A program made the translations under genes and the position numbers. From Anaerolineales bacterium (GTDB lineage: Bacteria; Chloroflexota; Anaerolineae; Anaerolineales; Villigracilaceae), in the NCBI GenBank assembly GCA_015075725.1, contig JABTTV010000001.1, positions 62,001-126,000 of the forward strand: a stretch of 64,000 bases of DNA, read 5' to 3'. The first letter of the stretch is position 1; each line of letters opens with the position of its first letter. Under the pieces are notes generated by a model, which worked only from the letters and a program-made list of their open reading frames with translations, ran no database searches and had not been told where the DNA came from. Shown piece after piece: positions 7,337 through 16,640 of this stretch.

Positions 7337-10099
7337 CTATTTTCCGGCGCGTGACCAGATCCAGCCGCCCGCCAGCCCCAGCACCTGACCCGCCAACGTG
7401 ACGGAGATCACCCCTGAAACACCCGCTTCGGCAAGCCATTCAGGAAGGTTGAAAAACCCGAGCGCCAGGAGGTTATATGCAAACAGGCCGCCCAGCAACA
7501 TACCGAGCGCCCAACGCAAAGCGGAAGTCCGCTTGGCGAATCGCGAGGCAATGACAAAGAATGCCCCCGAGCCCAACAGTACGAACAGCATGGATAACGA
7601 CCAAGCCGATATTCTCGGGTAACCTTCCTGGGTTATGAAGTCGTCGGGTTCCTCCGGGGCAGTCGGGAGAGGCGTCGGCTGGGCTGATTGTGTGAGTTCC
7701 GGTACGACCAGGGTCACTGCCACTGCGCCGGATTGGGAAACATCGAGCTGAAGTACCTCGGAAATTACAGCCGGTTCGCTGGAAACGCGAATCTCCAGCA
7801 AGCCGGGCTTGTCCAATCCGAATGCCGCCCGCGCCACGCCGTCTGTCGTCACCGCTTCCACTTGCTGTAGGATTCCCCCGCCTTCACCGGTCAACAACAT
7901 GGCGAAGCGCACCACCGTCCCATCGGGGACGCGGTTGCCGTTGTGATCCATAATCACACCAGTGCGAATCGAGATCGTATCTCCGATGCGGAAAAGAGGC
8001 GCGAGGGTTGGCTCGGGTGTGTTGAGTGCATCTGGGGTGGCAGAGGCAATCGGCAGGTCCAGAAAGAGCGGGATGATCTGGACCGGATTCGGCGACATGA
8101 CCGTGATCAGATCGTATCCAACAGCAGGGATCGATACCGGCGAAGCGCCCGATGGAGTCAGTTCCTGATAAAGTAGGCGAACCGCAACATCCACGAACTG
8201 GGCTTGTTTACTGTAGAGCGCGTAATAAGCGGTGAAACGGGAAAGTGTGGTGGTATCGAAGTAATAAGGCGCGCCAAACGAGAACAGGATCAATTGTTTA
8301 TTCAACAATAGGTCGGGGCGTTCGCGCAGAAGACGGCCGATGAGAACAGCCTCGCCTTGCGATGAATCGGTCACCGCGAGCAGGACCCAATCAGCGGCAT
8401 CGAGATCGTCCGCCACAAATTGATTCTCATCGGGCGCATCCAATAATGCCGTCAAATTCTCGAAGGAATACGATTTGAGGCGGAACTCCTCCACTTGATT
8501 CCCACCCTGCGGACCGTAAAGCCGCAAAGCCGCCTTTTGCAGCGCATCGACCGCCAGTTGAGGCTGGGACGAACAACCCGAGCATTGCGCCGCGCTGACT
8601 GAATCCGTGATGAATACCAATCGGTCATTGGGCTGGGGCGGAGACGGCAGGATCGAAGCGAGGTCCTGCTGACTCGGGCTGACTAGTGTGGCTGCGCTCC
8701 GCGCGATTTGAAAGGTGATGTCCGTTCCAGGTTCGGGACTTGCAGATTCCGTCTCCGGCAGGGACGGATTGTCACCGGAATCAACGATCACATTGTTGAG
8801 CGTAAAGTTATCGTACAACCGCAGTTTTGCCATGAGGATGCGCGTTACCGAAGCATCCACCCGCTGGGCAAATGCAGGGTCTTCGCGGTATTTCTGCGCA
8901 AAAAATTCGAGCGTGCGGATGACAGACGTATAACTGTCAGGGGAATCATCGCCTTTGATATTGCCAAGATACAACAGGTCGTTGCCGGCGAGAAATGAAT
9001 CGCGCGCGGCGATGCGCCCCTGGAATAATCCCCCGCCGGTGGCGTAAAATTCGCGAACGGCTTTTGTGCCGAGATTATCGCTGACCAATAACCCCCCGTT
9101 CGCGTACCATTCCGCAAATTCAGGCAATGCCAGAATCTGACCCAGTGCCTGCTGGTCGAAACTGATCGGGCGGGTGGTGGCGCGGATATTCCCTTGAAAG
9201 CCCTGGTAGCGGATGTGAGAAACGAGCAAGCCATCCACGACTTCTTCCGGCAGTTCGGCTTTCCCGGTTACTGCAAAGAAGGGCGCGAGTTCCACCTGTT
9301 TCAACTGCTCGAGAGATTTTCGCACTGTGGAAACTTCCTCTTGCGGAAGGCGGTCCGCTCCCCCCGCGCCGGGAAAATGTTTGGCGATCACCAGCAGGTT
9401 CCCGTTCGAGCCGCGGTGAAGCCCGCGGATATAAGCCCGCCCCATTTCCCCCACCCAGAAAGGATCGCCCCCAAAGACTCGCGTCCCCAGATCGCCCCCC
9501 GCTTCAGCCGGGGATTCAAGCGTATCCAAAGAAGGACCGAAGAATAAATTGAAACCCAGTCTGGAGATCTCCTCCCCGCGCGTTTCGCCCACATCCTTTG
9601 CATATTCCGTGTCCCAGGTTGCTCCGATCGCCATCTCGCTGGGCAGGGGAGTCAGCCCGTTGAGGATCTGGTCGGCAGGATATCCGTCACCCTCCTGCGA
9701 AATACCGATGAATAAAGGCACGTAGGCAAACCGCAGGATGTTTCCGGTGACAGGGTCGGTCGCTGATTTGGTGGCGGCATCCCATTCGATCCGCTGCAGC
9801 GATTCAACCAGGCGTCTCGCCTCCGCCAGTGTATCGCCATCGACAAAATTTTCATTCTCCCTCATCAAGACCACGCCGCCAACATGACGGCGCGCGATCA
9901 GTTCGTATATCTGGGAATCGGTCCCGGTATCCGTCCCTGTGAACGCGACCAGGAACAATTGCCCAACACGCTCCTCAGGCGACATCGAATCCAACAACAA
10001 CCGGACCGCGGCAGGCGGAGTTGGAGTTTGCGCCTCTGCGGAAATTGGCATAATGGAAAGCACAACCAAAAACAGGAAAAGGATTCGAATCAGCCGCAT
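7337..10099 (-). CDS. Anchored glycoside hydrolase family 3 (NagZ-like) protein
   Basis: A 920-residue exported protein with an N-terminal signal peptide, a GH3 N-domain similar to beta-N-acetylhexosaminidase (about 30-430), a GH3 C-like domain, an Ig-like segment near HNGNRVPDGT (about 715-795), a Thr/Pro linker and three C-terminal membrane helices. The candidate nucleophile Asp is in GLLVSDNLG. In NagZ the KHFPGHG loop is followed by a Asp-x-His acid/base pair; here the loop reads KHFPGAGGADRLPQEE with no His, so activity may be altered. The likely role is outside-cell turnover of amino-sugar glycans, inferred from the family. A TTATAA box lies about 10 bases before the ATG and no ribosome site is visible. 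Confidence 0.85.
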   Translation of the reverse strand: MRLIRILFLFLVVLSIMPISAEAQTPTPPAAVRLLLDSMSPEERVGQLFLVAFTGTDTGTDSQIYELIARRHVGGVVLMRENENFVDGDTLAEARRLVESLQRIEWDAATKSATDPVTGNILRFAYVPLFIGISQEGDGYPADQILNGLTPLPSEMAIGATWDTEYAKDVGETRGEEISRLGFNLFFGPSLDTLESPAEAGGDLGTRVFGGDPFWVGEMGRAYIRGLHRGSNGNLLVIAKHFPGAGGADRLPQEEVSTVRKSLEQLKQVELAPFFAVTGKAELPEEVVDGLLVSHIRYQGFQGNIRATTRPISFDQQALGQILALPEFAEWYANGGLLVSDNLGTKAVREFYATGGGLFQGRIAARDSFLAGNDLLYLGNIKGDDSPDSYTSVIRTLEFFAQKYREDPAFAQRVDASVTRILMAKLRLYDNFTLNNVIVDSGDNPSLPETESASPEPGTDITFQIARSAATLVSPSQQDLASILPSPPQPNDRLVFITDSVSAAQCSGCSSQPQLAVDALQKAALRLYGPQGGNQVEEFRLKSYSFENLTALLDAPDENQFVADDLDAADWVLLAVTDSSQGEAVLIGRLLRERPDLLLNKQLILFSFGAPYYFDTTTLSRFTAYYALYSKQAQFVDVAVRLLYQELTPSGASPVSIPAVGYDLITVMSPNPVQIIPLFLDLPIASATPDALNTPEPTLAPLFRIGDTISIRTGVIMDHNGNRVPDGTVVRFAMLLTGEGGGILQQVEAVTTDGVARAAFGLDKPGLLEIRVSSEPAVISEVLQLDVSQSGAVAVTLVVPELTQSAQPTPLPTAPEEPDDFITQEGYPRISAWSLSMLFVLLGSGAFFVIASRFAKRTSALRWALGMLLGGLFAYNLLALGFFNLPEWLAEAGVSGVISVTLAGQVLGLAGGWIWSRAGK

Positions 10100-10244
10100 T
10101 CACCCACTCTTATAACATAAAGGAATGAAAAATCTCCATGGTTTTCATCAACACACAAAGAAAAATCGACGCCGTTGTTCAAACGACGCCAATGAGATTC
10201 CGCATCCGACTCCGCCCGGGTTTGCTTCCGGCATTCTGGGAGTT

Positions 10245-10997
10245 TCACTTCGCCCGTCCAAGCGCCCGCACTGCCGCGCCCGGATCGGCCGTGATTATGC
10301 CGTCCACATCCCAATCGCTCAGACGTCGAATCTCCTCTGGAGAATTCACCGTCCAGACATGGACGCGGCGTTTTATGCGATGTGCGCGTTGGATTTGTTC
10401 CCGCGTCGTATCCGAATGATGCAGGTGCAATGCCTGATAGTTTCCGAACATAAAGCTGAAGGAACGCGCCCATGATCCGCGCCAGCTTGGCAATGCAAGC
10501 AAACCGAGCTGAATTCCGGGCAATTCCCGTGCGGCTATTTTCAAATTGAAAGCGAAAAACGATGAAAGGATGATCTGGCTGCCATTATTATGGCGCTTGA
10601 TCAACTCGCATACCTTCAAAGCCAGCCCGTTGAAGGGGGTGGAATAGTTCTTCAATTCGATGTTGATCAATTTATCCCTGCCCATGGCTTCGAACACATC
10701 CTCAAGCAACGGCACTTTTGTGCCGCTGAAGGCCGGGCTGAACCATGAGCCCGCATCCAATGTGCGGACGGTTTCAATTGAAAGAGAAGAGATTCGTCCT
10801 TCGCCGTCTGTGGTGCGTTTGACATCGGGGTCATGAATCACCACCACATGACCGTCAGCGGTGAGCTGCGCATCGAGTTCGACGCCATCGGCGCCCTTTT
10901 CGAGAGCCGAAGCAAATGCGGGGAGGGTATTCTCCGGCGCATGGGACGAGTCGCCGCGATGCGCGAGAAGGATGGGGCGTGGGAATTTGTCAAGCAT
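10245..10997 (-). CDS. Glycerophosphodiester phosphodiesterase
   Basis: Hydrolyses glycerophosphodiesters to glycerol-3-phosphate and an alcohol. The 250-residue TIM-barrel has the family landmarks LLAHRGDSSHAPENTLPAF, GVELDAQLTADGHVVVIHD and, near the end, VHVWTVNSPEEI, giving the HR, E-x-D and HD metal/catalytic residues. It lacks a signal peptide, so it acts in the cytosol like UgpQ. It lies 33 bases after the AAA+ ATPase gene and 145 bases before the GH3 gene on the same strand. The spacer to the GH3 gene shows nothing beyond a direct repeat CGACGCC. Confidence 0.94.
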   Translation of the reverse strand: MLDKFPRPILLAHRGDSSHAPENTLPAFASALEKGADGVELDAQLTADGHVVVIHDPDVKRTTDGEGRISSLSIETVRTLDAGSWFSPAFSGTKVPLLEDVFEAMGRDKLINIELKNYSTPFNGLALKVCELIKRHNNGSQIILSSFFAFNLKIAARELPGIQLGLLALPSWRGSWARSFSFMFGNYQALHLHHSDTTREQIQRAHRIKRRVHVWTVNSPEEIRRLSDWDVDGIITADPGAAVRALGRAK

Positions 10998-11030
10998 GAA
11001 GATTCAGGCTGAGGCGCAGTCCGAAGCGGG

Positions 11031-12377
11031 TTAAATATCCACGAAATAAGCGAGGGCGGCGCGGTCGATCATCTCCCGGTTCATCGAAGGAGGCACTGCC
11101 ATGTACGAGGCGATGTCGAGAATCTGGTCGCAGAGGTCGCGCGGATGCGAGGCACGCAGTTTACGGTTGCGTTTGATGTACCACTCCTGCAGGAGGTACG
11201 CAAGACCCTGGTCGTTGTATTCGATGTGCTTGTCCTGCGAGACGCGCTTGAAAATTTCGCGGTATTCTTCGAACGAAGGATCGCCGATCTCGATCTTGTG
11301 ACGCAGGCGGCGGAGGAAGGCTTCATCCACGAGGTCTTTCGGCGGGAGGTTGGTCGAGAAGACGATCAACACATCGAAGGGCACTTCCACTTTTCGCCCG
11401 GTGTGGAGGCGGAGAAAATCCACGCGGTTTTCGAGCGGCACGATCCAGCGGTTGAGCAGGTCGCGCGGTCGGACTTGCTGGCGGCCGAAGTCATCGATCA
11501 AAAGGATTCCGCCGTTGGCTTTCACCTGGAAGGGTGCTTCGTAGAATTTTGTTGTGTCGTCGAATACGAGGTCGAGCCCTTCGAGGGTCAACTCACCACC
11601 GACGACGATGAAGGGGCGGCGAATCTTTATCCAGCGCGGGTCGCGGCGACTGGAACCACGCAAGGTCCCGGTCGGGTTCGAATTGGGATCGGTATCCGGC
11701 GCAAGGCTGTGACTGACCGCATCGTACACTTTGATAACCTGACCATCCAAATACAACGCATACGGGATATACATCGTTTGGCTGAGGACGAGGTTGCCGA
11801 AGGCGCGCGCGATGCTTGTCTTGCCGTTGCCGGGAGGTCCGTACATGAAGATAGAAGTGCCCGAGTTGAGCGCGGGTCCAAGCCGCTGAAAGGTCGCTTC
11901 GGAGATGACCAATTGCGAAAGGATTTGCCGCATGGTGCGGGTGGTCACGGCGACGCGCCCGCTCTTTTGTCGGCGGATGGATTCGTTATAAACCTCGAAG
12001 GGGACGGGAGCGGGTCCCGCATATTGACTGCGTTCCAACGCCTCGCGCGCCCGGACGATGCCCGCGCTTGTGATGCCGTAGGTATAGGAGCCTTCGCCCA
12101 AGCCGCCCTGCGACGATTTGATTTCGATGAGTTTTTCCTGCTTGAGCGTTGTGAGAAGTTGATCGGTCACCCCGGCGAACGGGAGCGTGATCTCATCCGA
12201 TACCTTGCTGCCGGTGAGATAACCGCGGAAGTACAATACTTTTAGAATCAAATCCTGAAGCCAGAGGGGAGAAAGTCCCGTATCTTCCAGAGTGTTGATC
12301 TGAGGCGGGGTAAAGCCGCCGGAAGGCGCAGGGGGGATTTGTCCGGTTCCCGGTTGTTTGACGACCATTTTTTTCAC
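11031..12377 (-). CDS. AAA+ ATPase with N-terminal winged-helix-like region
   Basis: A 448-residue AAA+ protein. Residues 30-140 look like a winged-helix segment (ITLPFAGVTDQLLTTLKQEK). The ATPase module has Walker A GPPGNGKTSIARAF (about residue 180), Walker B GGILLIDDFG and an arginine-finger region with VDEAFLRRLRHKIEIG. It belongs to MoxR/RuvB-like AAA proteins with unassigned clients, some of which neighbour pilus or secretion genes; none are seen here. The start is GTG at 12377 with AGGAA just upstream; the ATG three codons on is an alternative. It lies upstream of the glycerophosphodiesterase on the same strand. Confidence 0.85.
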   Translation of the reverse strand: MKKMVVKQPGTGQIPPAPSGGFTPPQINTLEDTGLSPLWLQDLILKVLYFRGYLTGSKVSDEITLPFAGVTDQLLTTLKQEKLIEIKSSQGGLGEGSYTYGITSAGIVRAREALERSQYAGPAPVPFEVYNESIRRQKSGRVAVTTRTMRQILSQLVISEATFQRLGPALNSGTSIFMYGPPGNGKTSIARAFGNLVLSQTMYIPYALYLDGQVIKVYDAVSHSLAPDTDPNSNPTGTLRGSSRRDPRWIKIRRPFIVVGGELTLEGLDLVFDDTTKFYEAPFQVKANGGILLIDDFGRQQVRPRDLLNRWIVPLENRVDFLRLHTGRKVEVPFDVLIVFSTNLPPKDLVDEAFLRRLRHKIEIGDPSFEEYREIFKRVSQDKHIEYNDQGLAYLLQEWYIKRNRKLRASHPRDLCDQILDIASYMAVPPSMNREMIDRAALAYFVDI

Positions 12378-12532
12378 CGTTTCCTAAAAATGAAAAATTG
12401 CGTAATGCACAGCCGATTATACTTCGTTTCGTTTTCAGCTCTGTTTCCGCCAAACGATTGTCATGAATCTTTCACGACCTTGCAGGGCCGAAAGGCGGAG
12501 GTCTGGTTTACTCTCAACCACCAGGGCAAGAC

Positions 12533-12563
12533 TACACCCGCGAAATCTCCTTCCGCGGGTGTA
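12533..12563 (-). terminator. Hairpin downstream of mevalonate kinase, possible terminator
   Basis: Perfect 10-bp arms TACACCCGCG (12533-12542) and CGCGGGTGTA (12554-12563). There is no T-run on the minus strand, so it may work as an mRNA-protecting hairpin or a factor-assisted terminator. The rest of the 234-base spacer between the ATPase start and the kinase stop shows no gene. Confidence 0.5.
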
Positions 12564-12611
12564 TCCCGTCTTGTGAACCTGAGATGCCCTGTGATGCGGG
12601 CGCCAAACAGG

Positions 12612-13547
12612 TTAGCCGCCGATCGCGGTCTTGATGATCAGGTTGTACCCAGCCTTTTCGAAGGCAGAGGCAACTTTATCCTGAAGGTCCCTGCCGGGAG
12701 TCAGAGCGATCATATATCCGCCCCTGCCCCCGCCTGTGACTTTCGCGCCTAACGCGCCGTTCTCGAGAGCCATTTTGCACAATACGTCGAGAATCTCATG
12801 GGACATATCCATATCGATCAGTAGCTTGTGGTTCTCGGTCATGATCCCGCCCGCTTTGATGAGGTCGCCCGCTTCGAGAGCCTTTTTCAAATCCGCGCCC
12901 TGAGCGATGATCGTATCCAGCCGCGAGCGGAAAAGTTTGGGATTATCCTGCTTTTGCACTTCGATGAATTCATCCAGTGCGGCGGTGTTGGCCGTGATGC
13001 CGCTATTGCACAACACGATCTCGAAGGACTTGGGAGTCTTGATCCGCTCGAAATTCTGTTTTCCATCCTTCAGCCAAAACCGGAGAAGGCCGCCGTAGGT
13101 GGAGGCGGTGTTATCCACGCCGCTCGCCACGCCGTGATAAGGAAACTCACCTTGCCAGGCGACGCGGTTGATCTCTTCGACGGTATAACCCAATTCGAAC
13201 TCTTCGTTCAATGCGCGGGCGAGCGAAACGCAGCTCGCGGCGCTGGCGCCCACGCCGCTGCCTGCCAGAAGGTTTCCGGCAACCGTGATCTTGATCGGAT
13301 TCTTCTCGACATCGATGTTCATGACCTCGAGAATCTTGTTGATCGACCCGACCTGCTGTTCTTTTTTCTTTTCCTTGTAGCCGGGCGCTTCGATGCGGTT
13401 ATCTTCCAGCGTCCAGCCTTTGCCGCTCGTCCTTTCGACCGTCGTTATCGTTTCGAAGGGAATCGCCGAAACGATCGCGGGCACTTCATCCAAAACGAAT
13501 TGATCCCCGATGAGGATCGTCTTGCCAAAACCAGTTCCTTGAGACAT
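12612..13547 (-). CDS. mvk: GHMP kinase, mevalonate kinase-like
   Basis: A 311-residue GHMP kinase that most resembles mevalonate kinase, the step making phosphomevalonate for isoprenoids. It shows the N-terminal substrate strand GKTILIGDQFVLDEVPAI, the phosphate loop VAGNLLAGSGVGASAAS (about residue 90-106) and the C-terminal glycine motif KVTGGGRGGYM. Chloroflexota that use a mevalonate route carry such kinases, which supports the call; a related kinase acting on another phosphorylated intermediate cannot be excluded. Its ATG shares its A with the last base of the upstream DHH gene's TAA stop, so translation is coupled. Confidence 0.8.
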   Translation of the reverse strand: MSQGTGFGKTILIGDQFVLDEVPAIVSAIPFETITTVERTSGKGWTLEDNRIEAPGYKEKKKEQQVGSINKILEVMNIDVEKNPIKITVAGNLLAGSGVGASAASCVSLARALNEEFELGYTVEEINRVAWQGEFPYHGVASGVDNTASTYGGLLRFWLKDGKQNFERIKTPKSFEIVLCNSGITANTAALDEFIEVQKQDNPKLFRSRLDTIIAQGADLKKALEAGDLIKAGGIMTENHKLLIDMDMSHEILDVLCKMALENGALGAKVTGGGRGGYMIALTPGRDLQDKVASAFEKAGYNLIIKTAIGG

Positions 13548-14758
13548 TACGAATCTCCTTTTAGAATTTTTTCCATCTCTGAAATCAGCGGTTCTTCCAA
13601 GCCGATGGCGACCGTGGTCGCAGCCGTCAGGGTGTGACAGGCGTCGGAAAAGCCTCCCAACCTGCCTGTCGCTTCGGGGAGGAAGATGTTGAGTCCCATT
13701 GCCTTCCCCGCGCGGATCTCCTCCTCCATGATTGGGGACACCCGCATGGAGATTTTCACCTCGTTGAACTTGATCTCACCGAATCCGGGTATCTCATCGG
13801 GAATCACTTGAAAGCCCGCAAGATATTTATGAGGATCGATCAAATCGGTGAACCGGATCACATCGCAGAACGCACCGATCATTTTGACCCCCATTGGGAA
13901 GAAGCGCTTCTCGACGTTGAACCATTGGATGCGCGGCGATTGCCGCATCCCACCGGACTTGAGCCGGGTAATTTCATCCTCGAATATTTTCGTGCGGACG
14001 GCTTTCAGCTCTTCGACCATACGGTCCGACTTGGGCGAGACACCTTCGAGACACACATGGACTCCCATATCCGGTCCGCCCTGGTAGTAGCCCACCCCGC
14101 CTAAAATATCGAGGGTATCGCTGAAATCAAGGACGGGGATGCGGCCTTTTTCACCGATGAGGAAATATTCTTCCCCTTTGTCATGCTTTCGTATTTCCAT
14201 CCGCCCCTGGTGGACGGCTTCGAGCGCGACATCGCGGTTCTGGCTGACCAATTCACCGTCGACGAAGAAGCCGTCGCCGACTGCGCCGACTGCTGCGATA
14301 TGAGCCATGTCCCGGTTGATCGGGTCCAGGGTCAGCGCAAAAAGATAACAGGTGGTCGAGGCGGATATATCGCGATCACCCTTCAGCCCGAAGAGGTCAG
14401 GGTCGAGGTTGATAACCCGTTCATCGGTCGATTCTTCAGCGACGTGGTGGTCGAGAATCAGGGTGAGATTCCTGCCCCGGTTCAGATCCGAAAGCATGGG
14501 AGCGATCCGACCCGCGAAATCGGCAAAGATGATGATGCCACCCTCCTGTTCGTACACTTTTTTCAACACGGCGGGATATGGTTTCTCCAAACAGTAGCGT
14601 TTGACGGTATATCCCTGCCTTTCAAGGGCGCGGGCAAGGATGGCGCCCGAGGTCAAGCCATCCGCGTCGTTGTGATGGAAGAGCTGTACGGTCTTCTGCG
14701 GCTCGCGGCGAAGCACTTGGATGGCTTCCTGCATTGCTGCGATCAGTTCATTGAACAT
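13547..14758 (-). CDS. DHH-family phosphoesterase
   Basis: A 403-residue protein with the DHH superfamily motifs FHHNDADGLTSG (about 27-38), FADF and LILDHHVAE (about 101), and a C-terminal DHHA1-like region (GGRLGGFSDACHT). Relatives include RecJ exonuclease and nano-RNase/phosphodiesterases, all binding Mn through the Asp/His cluster. Length and lack of extra domains suggest a small nucleotide or oligonucleotide phosphoesterase rather than RecJ. AGAGGA precedes the ATG and a TATAAT box lies on the minus strand at 14809-14814. It overlaps the kinase gene by one base. Confidence 0.85.
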   Translation of the reverse strand: MFNELIAAMQEAIQVLRREPQKTVQLFHHNDADGLTSGAILARALERQGYTVKRYCLEKPYPAVLKKVYEQEGGIIIFADFAGRIAPMLSDLNRGRNLTLILDHHVAEESTDERVINLDPDLFGLKGDRDISASTTCYLFALTLDPINRDMAHIAAVGAVGDGFFVDGELVSQNRDVALEAVHQGRMEIRKHDKGEEYFLIGEKGRIPVLDFSDTLDILGGVGYYQGGPDMGVHVCLEGVSPKSDRMVEELKAVRTKIFEDEITRLKSGGMRQSPRIQWFNVEKRFFPMGVKMIGAFCDVIRFTDLIDPHKYLAGFQVIPDEIPGFGEIKFNEVKISMRVSPIMEEEIRAGKAMGLNIFLPEATGRLGGFSDACHTLTAATTVAIGLEEPLISEMEKILKGDS

Positions 14759-14853
14759 TTTTATCCTCTATCGAATGGGAAAGGAATCTGAGTCATGTCA
14801 TTAAAAAAATTATAGCCCAAGGTTCCAGTCTTGGAATCATAAATTTCATCGAA

Positions 14854-15693
14854 TCATCGACCCGCTCTTCGCCTTCCATGCGCTTTGAGCCAGTCTGCGA
14901 TCGCTCTCAGGTTTGCGAAGGTGTATGTTGGCTGGAACGGGGAATCCGCGAGGTCATCCCGGCTTGTTTCACCGCTCAATACCAGGCAGGTGGTGATTCC
15001 GGACGTCTGCCCGAGGGCGATATCGGTGTAAAGGCGGTCGCCCACCATCGACATTTCAGGGATTTCATAACCGTATTTCTGTGTCACGGCATCCACGATC
15101 ATACGGTTGGGCTTTCCGACGACAAGATCCGGGTCGCGCCCCGTGGCGGCACGGACAAAGGCGATCATGGCGCCAATATCCGGCATGTACCCTGTTTCAG
15201 TCGGACAGTTGAAATCGGGGTGGGTTGCGATATAAGGCAGCCCGGCGCGGACGAAGTCGCACAGCTTCCAAAGTTTTTGGTAGGTCAGCGTGGTGTCGAA
15301 TCCGAGCACGACCATTTGAGGGTCCTTCTCTTCGAGGAGGAAGCCGTGATGACTGAACTCTTCTTCGAGCGCGGGCGTCCCGACGACGTACACGGACGCA
15401 GCGGGATGCTCCCTGGCGAGATACAGGGCGGTCGCTTCCCCGGCTGTAAACACCTTCTCTTCCGAAATGGGAAGCCCGAGGCGCGTGATCTTCTCCGCAT
15501 AAATCCCGCGGTGCTTCGAGGAATTATTGGTCAGGAACAAATAGTCGATGTTCAGTTCGTTGAGGGTGTCGATAAAATACAGGGACCCGTCGATGATCCC
15601 CTCCCCCAGGTTGAACGTTCCGTCCATATCCAGCAAAAAGCATTTCACCTGCAATAGTGGTTCGCTATTCATTCGTTGATGTTTACCGTCCAT
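14854..15693 (-). CDS. HAD-IIA hydrolase, NagD-like phosphatase
   Basis: A 279-residue HAD-superfamily phosphatase of subfamily IIA. Motif I is FLLDMDGTFNLG, motif II is FLTNNSSKH, and the motif III/IV region is VVGKPNRM then MVGDRLYTDIALG. The C2A cap lies between. Family members dephosphorylate sugar phosphates, nucleotides or p-nitrophenyl phosphate. The start is uncertain: the codon at 15693 and the ATG at 15672 (MNSEPLLQV) both lack a clear ribosome site. It is about 95 bases upstream of the DHH gene on the same strand. Confidence 0.88.
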   Translation of the reverse strand: MDGKHQRMNSEPLLQVKCFLLDMDGTFNLGEGIIDGSLYFIDTLNELNIDYLFLTNNSSKHRGIYAEKITRLGLPISEEKVFTAGEATALYLAREHPAASVYVVGTPALEEEFSHHGFLLEEKDPQMVVLGFDTTLTYQKLWKLCDFVRAGLPYIATHPDFNCPTETGYMPDIGAMIAFVRAATGRDPDLVVGKPNRMIVDAVTQKYGYEIPEMSMVGDRLYTDIALGQTSGITTCLVLSGETSRDDLADSPFQPTYTFANLRAIADWLKAHGRRRAGR

Positions 15694-15790
15694 CCGAAAG
15701 TGGGTTCGACGAGCATTCAGGGCTTTAATCGCAATTTCCAGAACACGAACGGGCGGGATTATACCTCTTTTCGTTTATAATCCAGCCGCT

Positions 15791-16474
15791 ATGAAACTAT
15801 CCATCATAATCCCAGTTTACAACGAAGCCGAAAGCATCGAGACGATCCTGAAGCGCGTCCAGGCGACCAAAAAAGCTCACGAGATCATTCTCGTGGACGA
15901 CGGTTCGAAGGACGGCACGCGCGACATCCTGAAAAAATTGGAGGGCAGGAAGGGGCTGCGCGTGATCCTGCATGAAAAGAACCAGGGCAAGGGAGCCGCG
16001 GTCCGCACGGGCATGTCTGCGGCGAAGGGCGATGTGCTTTTGATTCAAGACGCCGACCTTGAATATGACCCGCGCGATTACCCCGAATTGCTCCGACCCA
16101 TCGAAGAAGGTCTGGCGGATGTGGTCTATGGTTCGCGCTTTCTGGGCAAAGCCCACCGCGTGACCATGTTCTGGCATTTGATGGCGAATAAATTACTCAC
16201 GTTGATGACGAACATTCTCTACGACACGATCCTGACCGACATGGAAACGGGTTACAAGGTCTTCCGCCGCGAAGTCATTCAGGGAATGGTCATCCGCGCA
16301 AATAGTTTCAACTTCGAGCCGGAATTCACCGCGAAAATTCTCAAACGCAAATACCGCATCTTCGAAGTACCGATCACCTTTAACCCGCGCGATTACTCGC
16401 AAGGGAAGAAGATCAAATTACACGACGCCTTCGAGGCGGTTTGGGCGCTGCTCAAGTATCGGTTTGTGGATTGA
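15791..16474 (+). CDS. Family 2 glycosyltransferase (dolichyl-phosphate mannose synthase-like)
   Basis: A 227-residue GT-A glycosyltransferase. The fold entry LSIIIPVYNEAESIETIL, the nucleotide-binding LVDDGSKDGT and the metal motif IQDADLEYDP (DxD, about residue 84) are clear, as is the GSRFLG acceptor region. It lacks C-terminal membrane helices, as in short DPM1-like enzymes that transfer a sugar from a nucleotide to polyprenyl phosphate or a lipid. No ribosome site is visible; TATAAT at 15776-15781 lies 9 bases before the ATG. Confidence 0.9.
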   Translation: MKLSIIIPVYNEAESIETILKRVQATKKAHEIILVDDGSKDGTRDILKKLEGRKGLRVILHEKNQGKGAAVRTGMSAAKGDVLLIQDADLEYDPRDYPELLRPIEEGLADVVYGSRFLGKAHRVTMFWHLMANKLLTLMTNILYDTILTDMETGYKVFRREVIQGMVIRANSFNFEPEFTAKILKRKYRIFEVPITFNPRDYSQGKKIKLHDAFEAVWALLKYRFVD

Positions 16475-16591
16475 AACATAATTAACCCCGAAGTTAATTT
16501 GAGACGCGGACGAGCGCAGATTTACGCGGAAAAGGTATTAAAAATCCGCGTTTTCAGCGTCTATCAGCGTCCCATTTGTTCTTAAAAACGA

Positions 16592-16624
16592 ACTCACCCG
16601 CGAAACCTTAATTTCGGGGTGAGT
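16592..16624 (-). terminator. Terminator between converging glycosyltransferase and S41 protease genes
   Basis: Imperfect hairpin with ACTCACCC on one side and TTTCGGGGTGAGT on the other. On the minus strand it is followed within a few bases by TTTTT. It fits the end of the S41 gene and may also serve the plus-strand gene. The sequence 16475-16590 is otherwise featureless. Confidence 0.6.
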
Positions 16625-16640
16625 CATGTTCTCTGTAATC

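Noticed and set aside
11145..12245. 366-residue open frame antisense to the AAA+ ATPase
   Set aside because: No domain or ribosome site; explained by codon bias of the real gene on the other strand.
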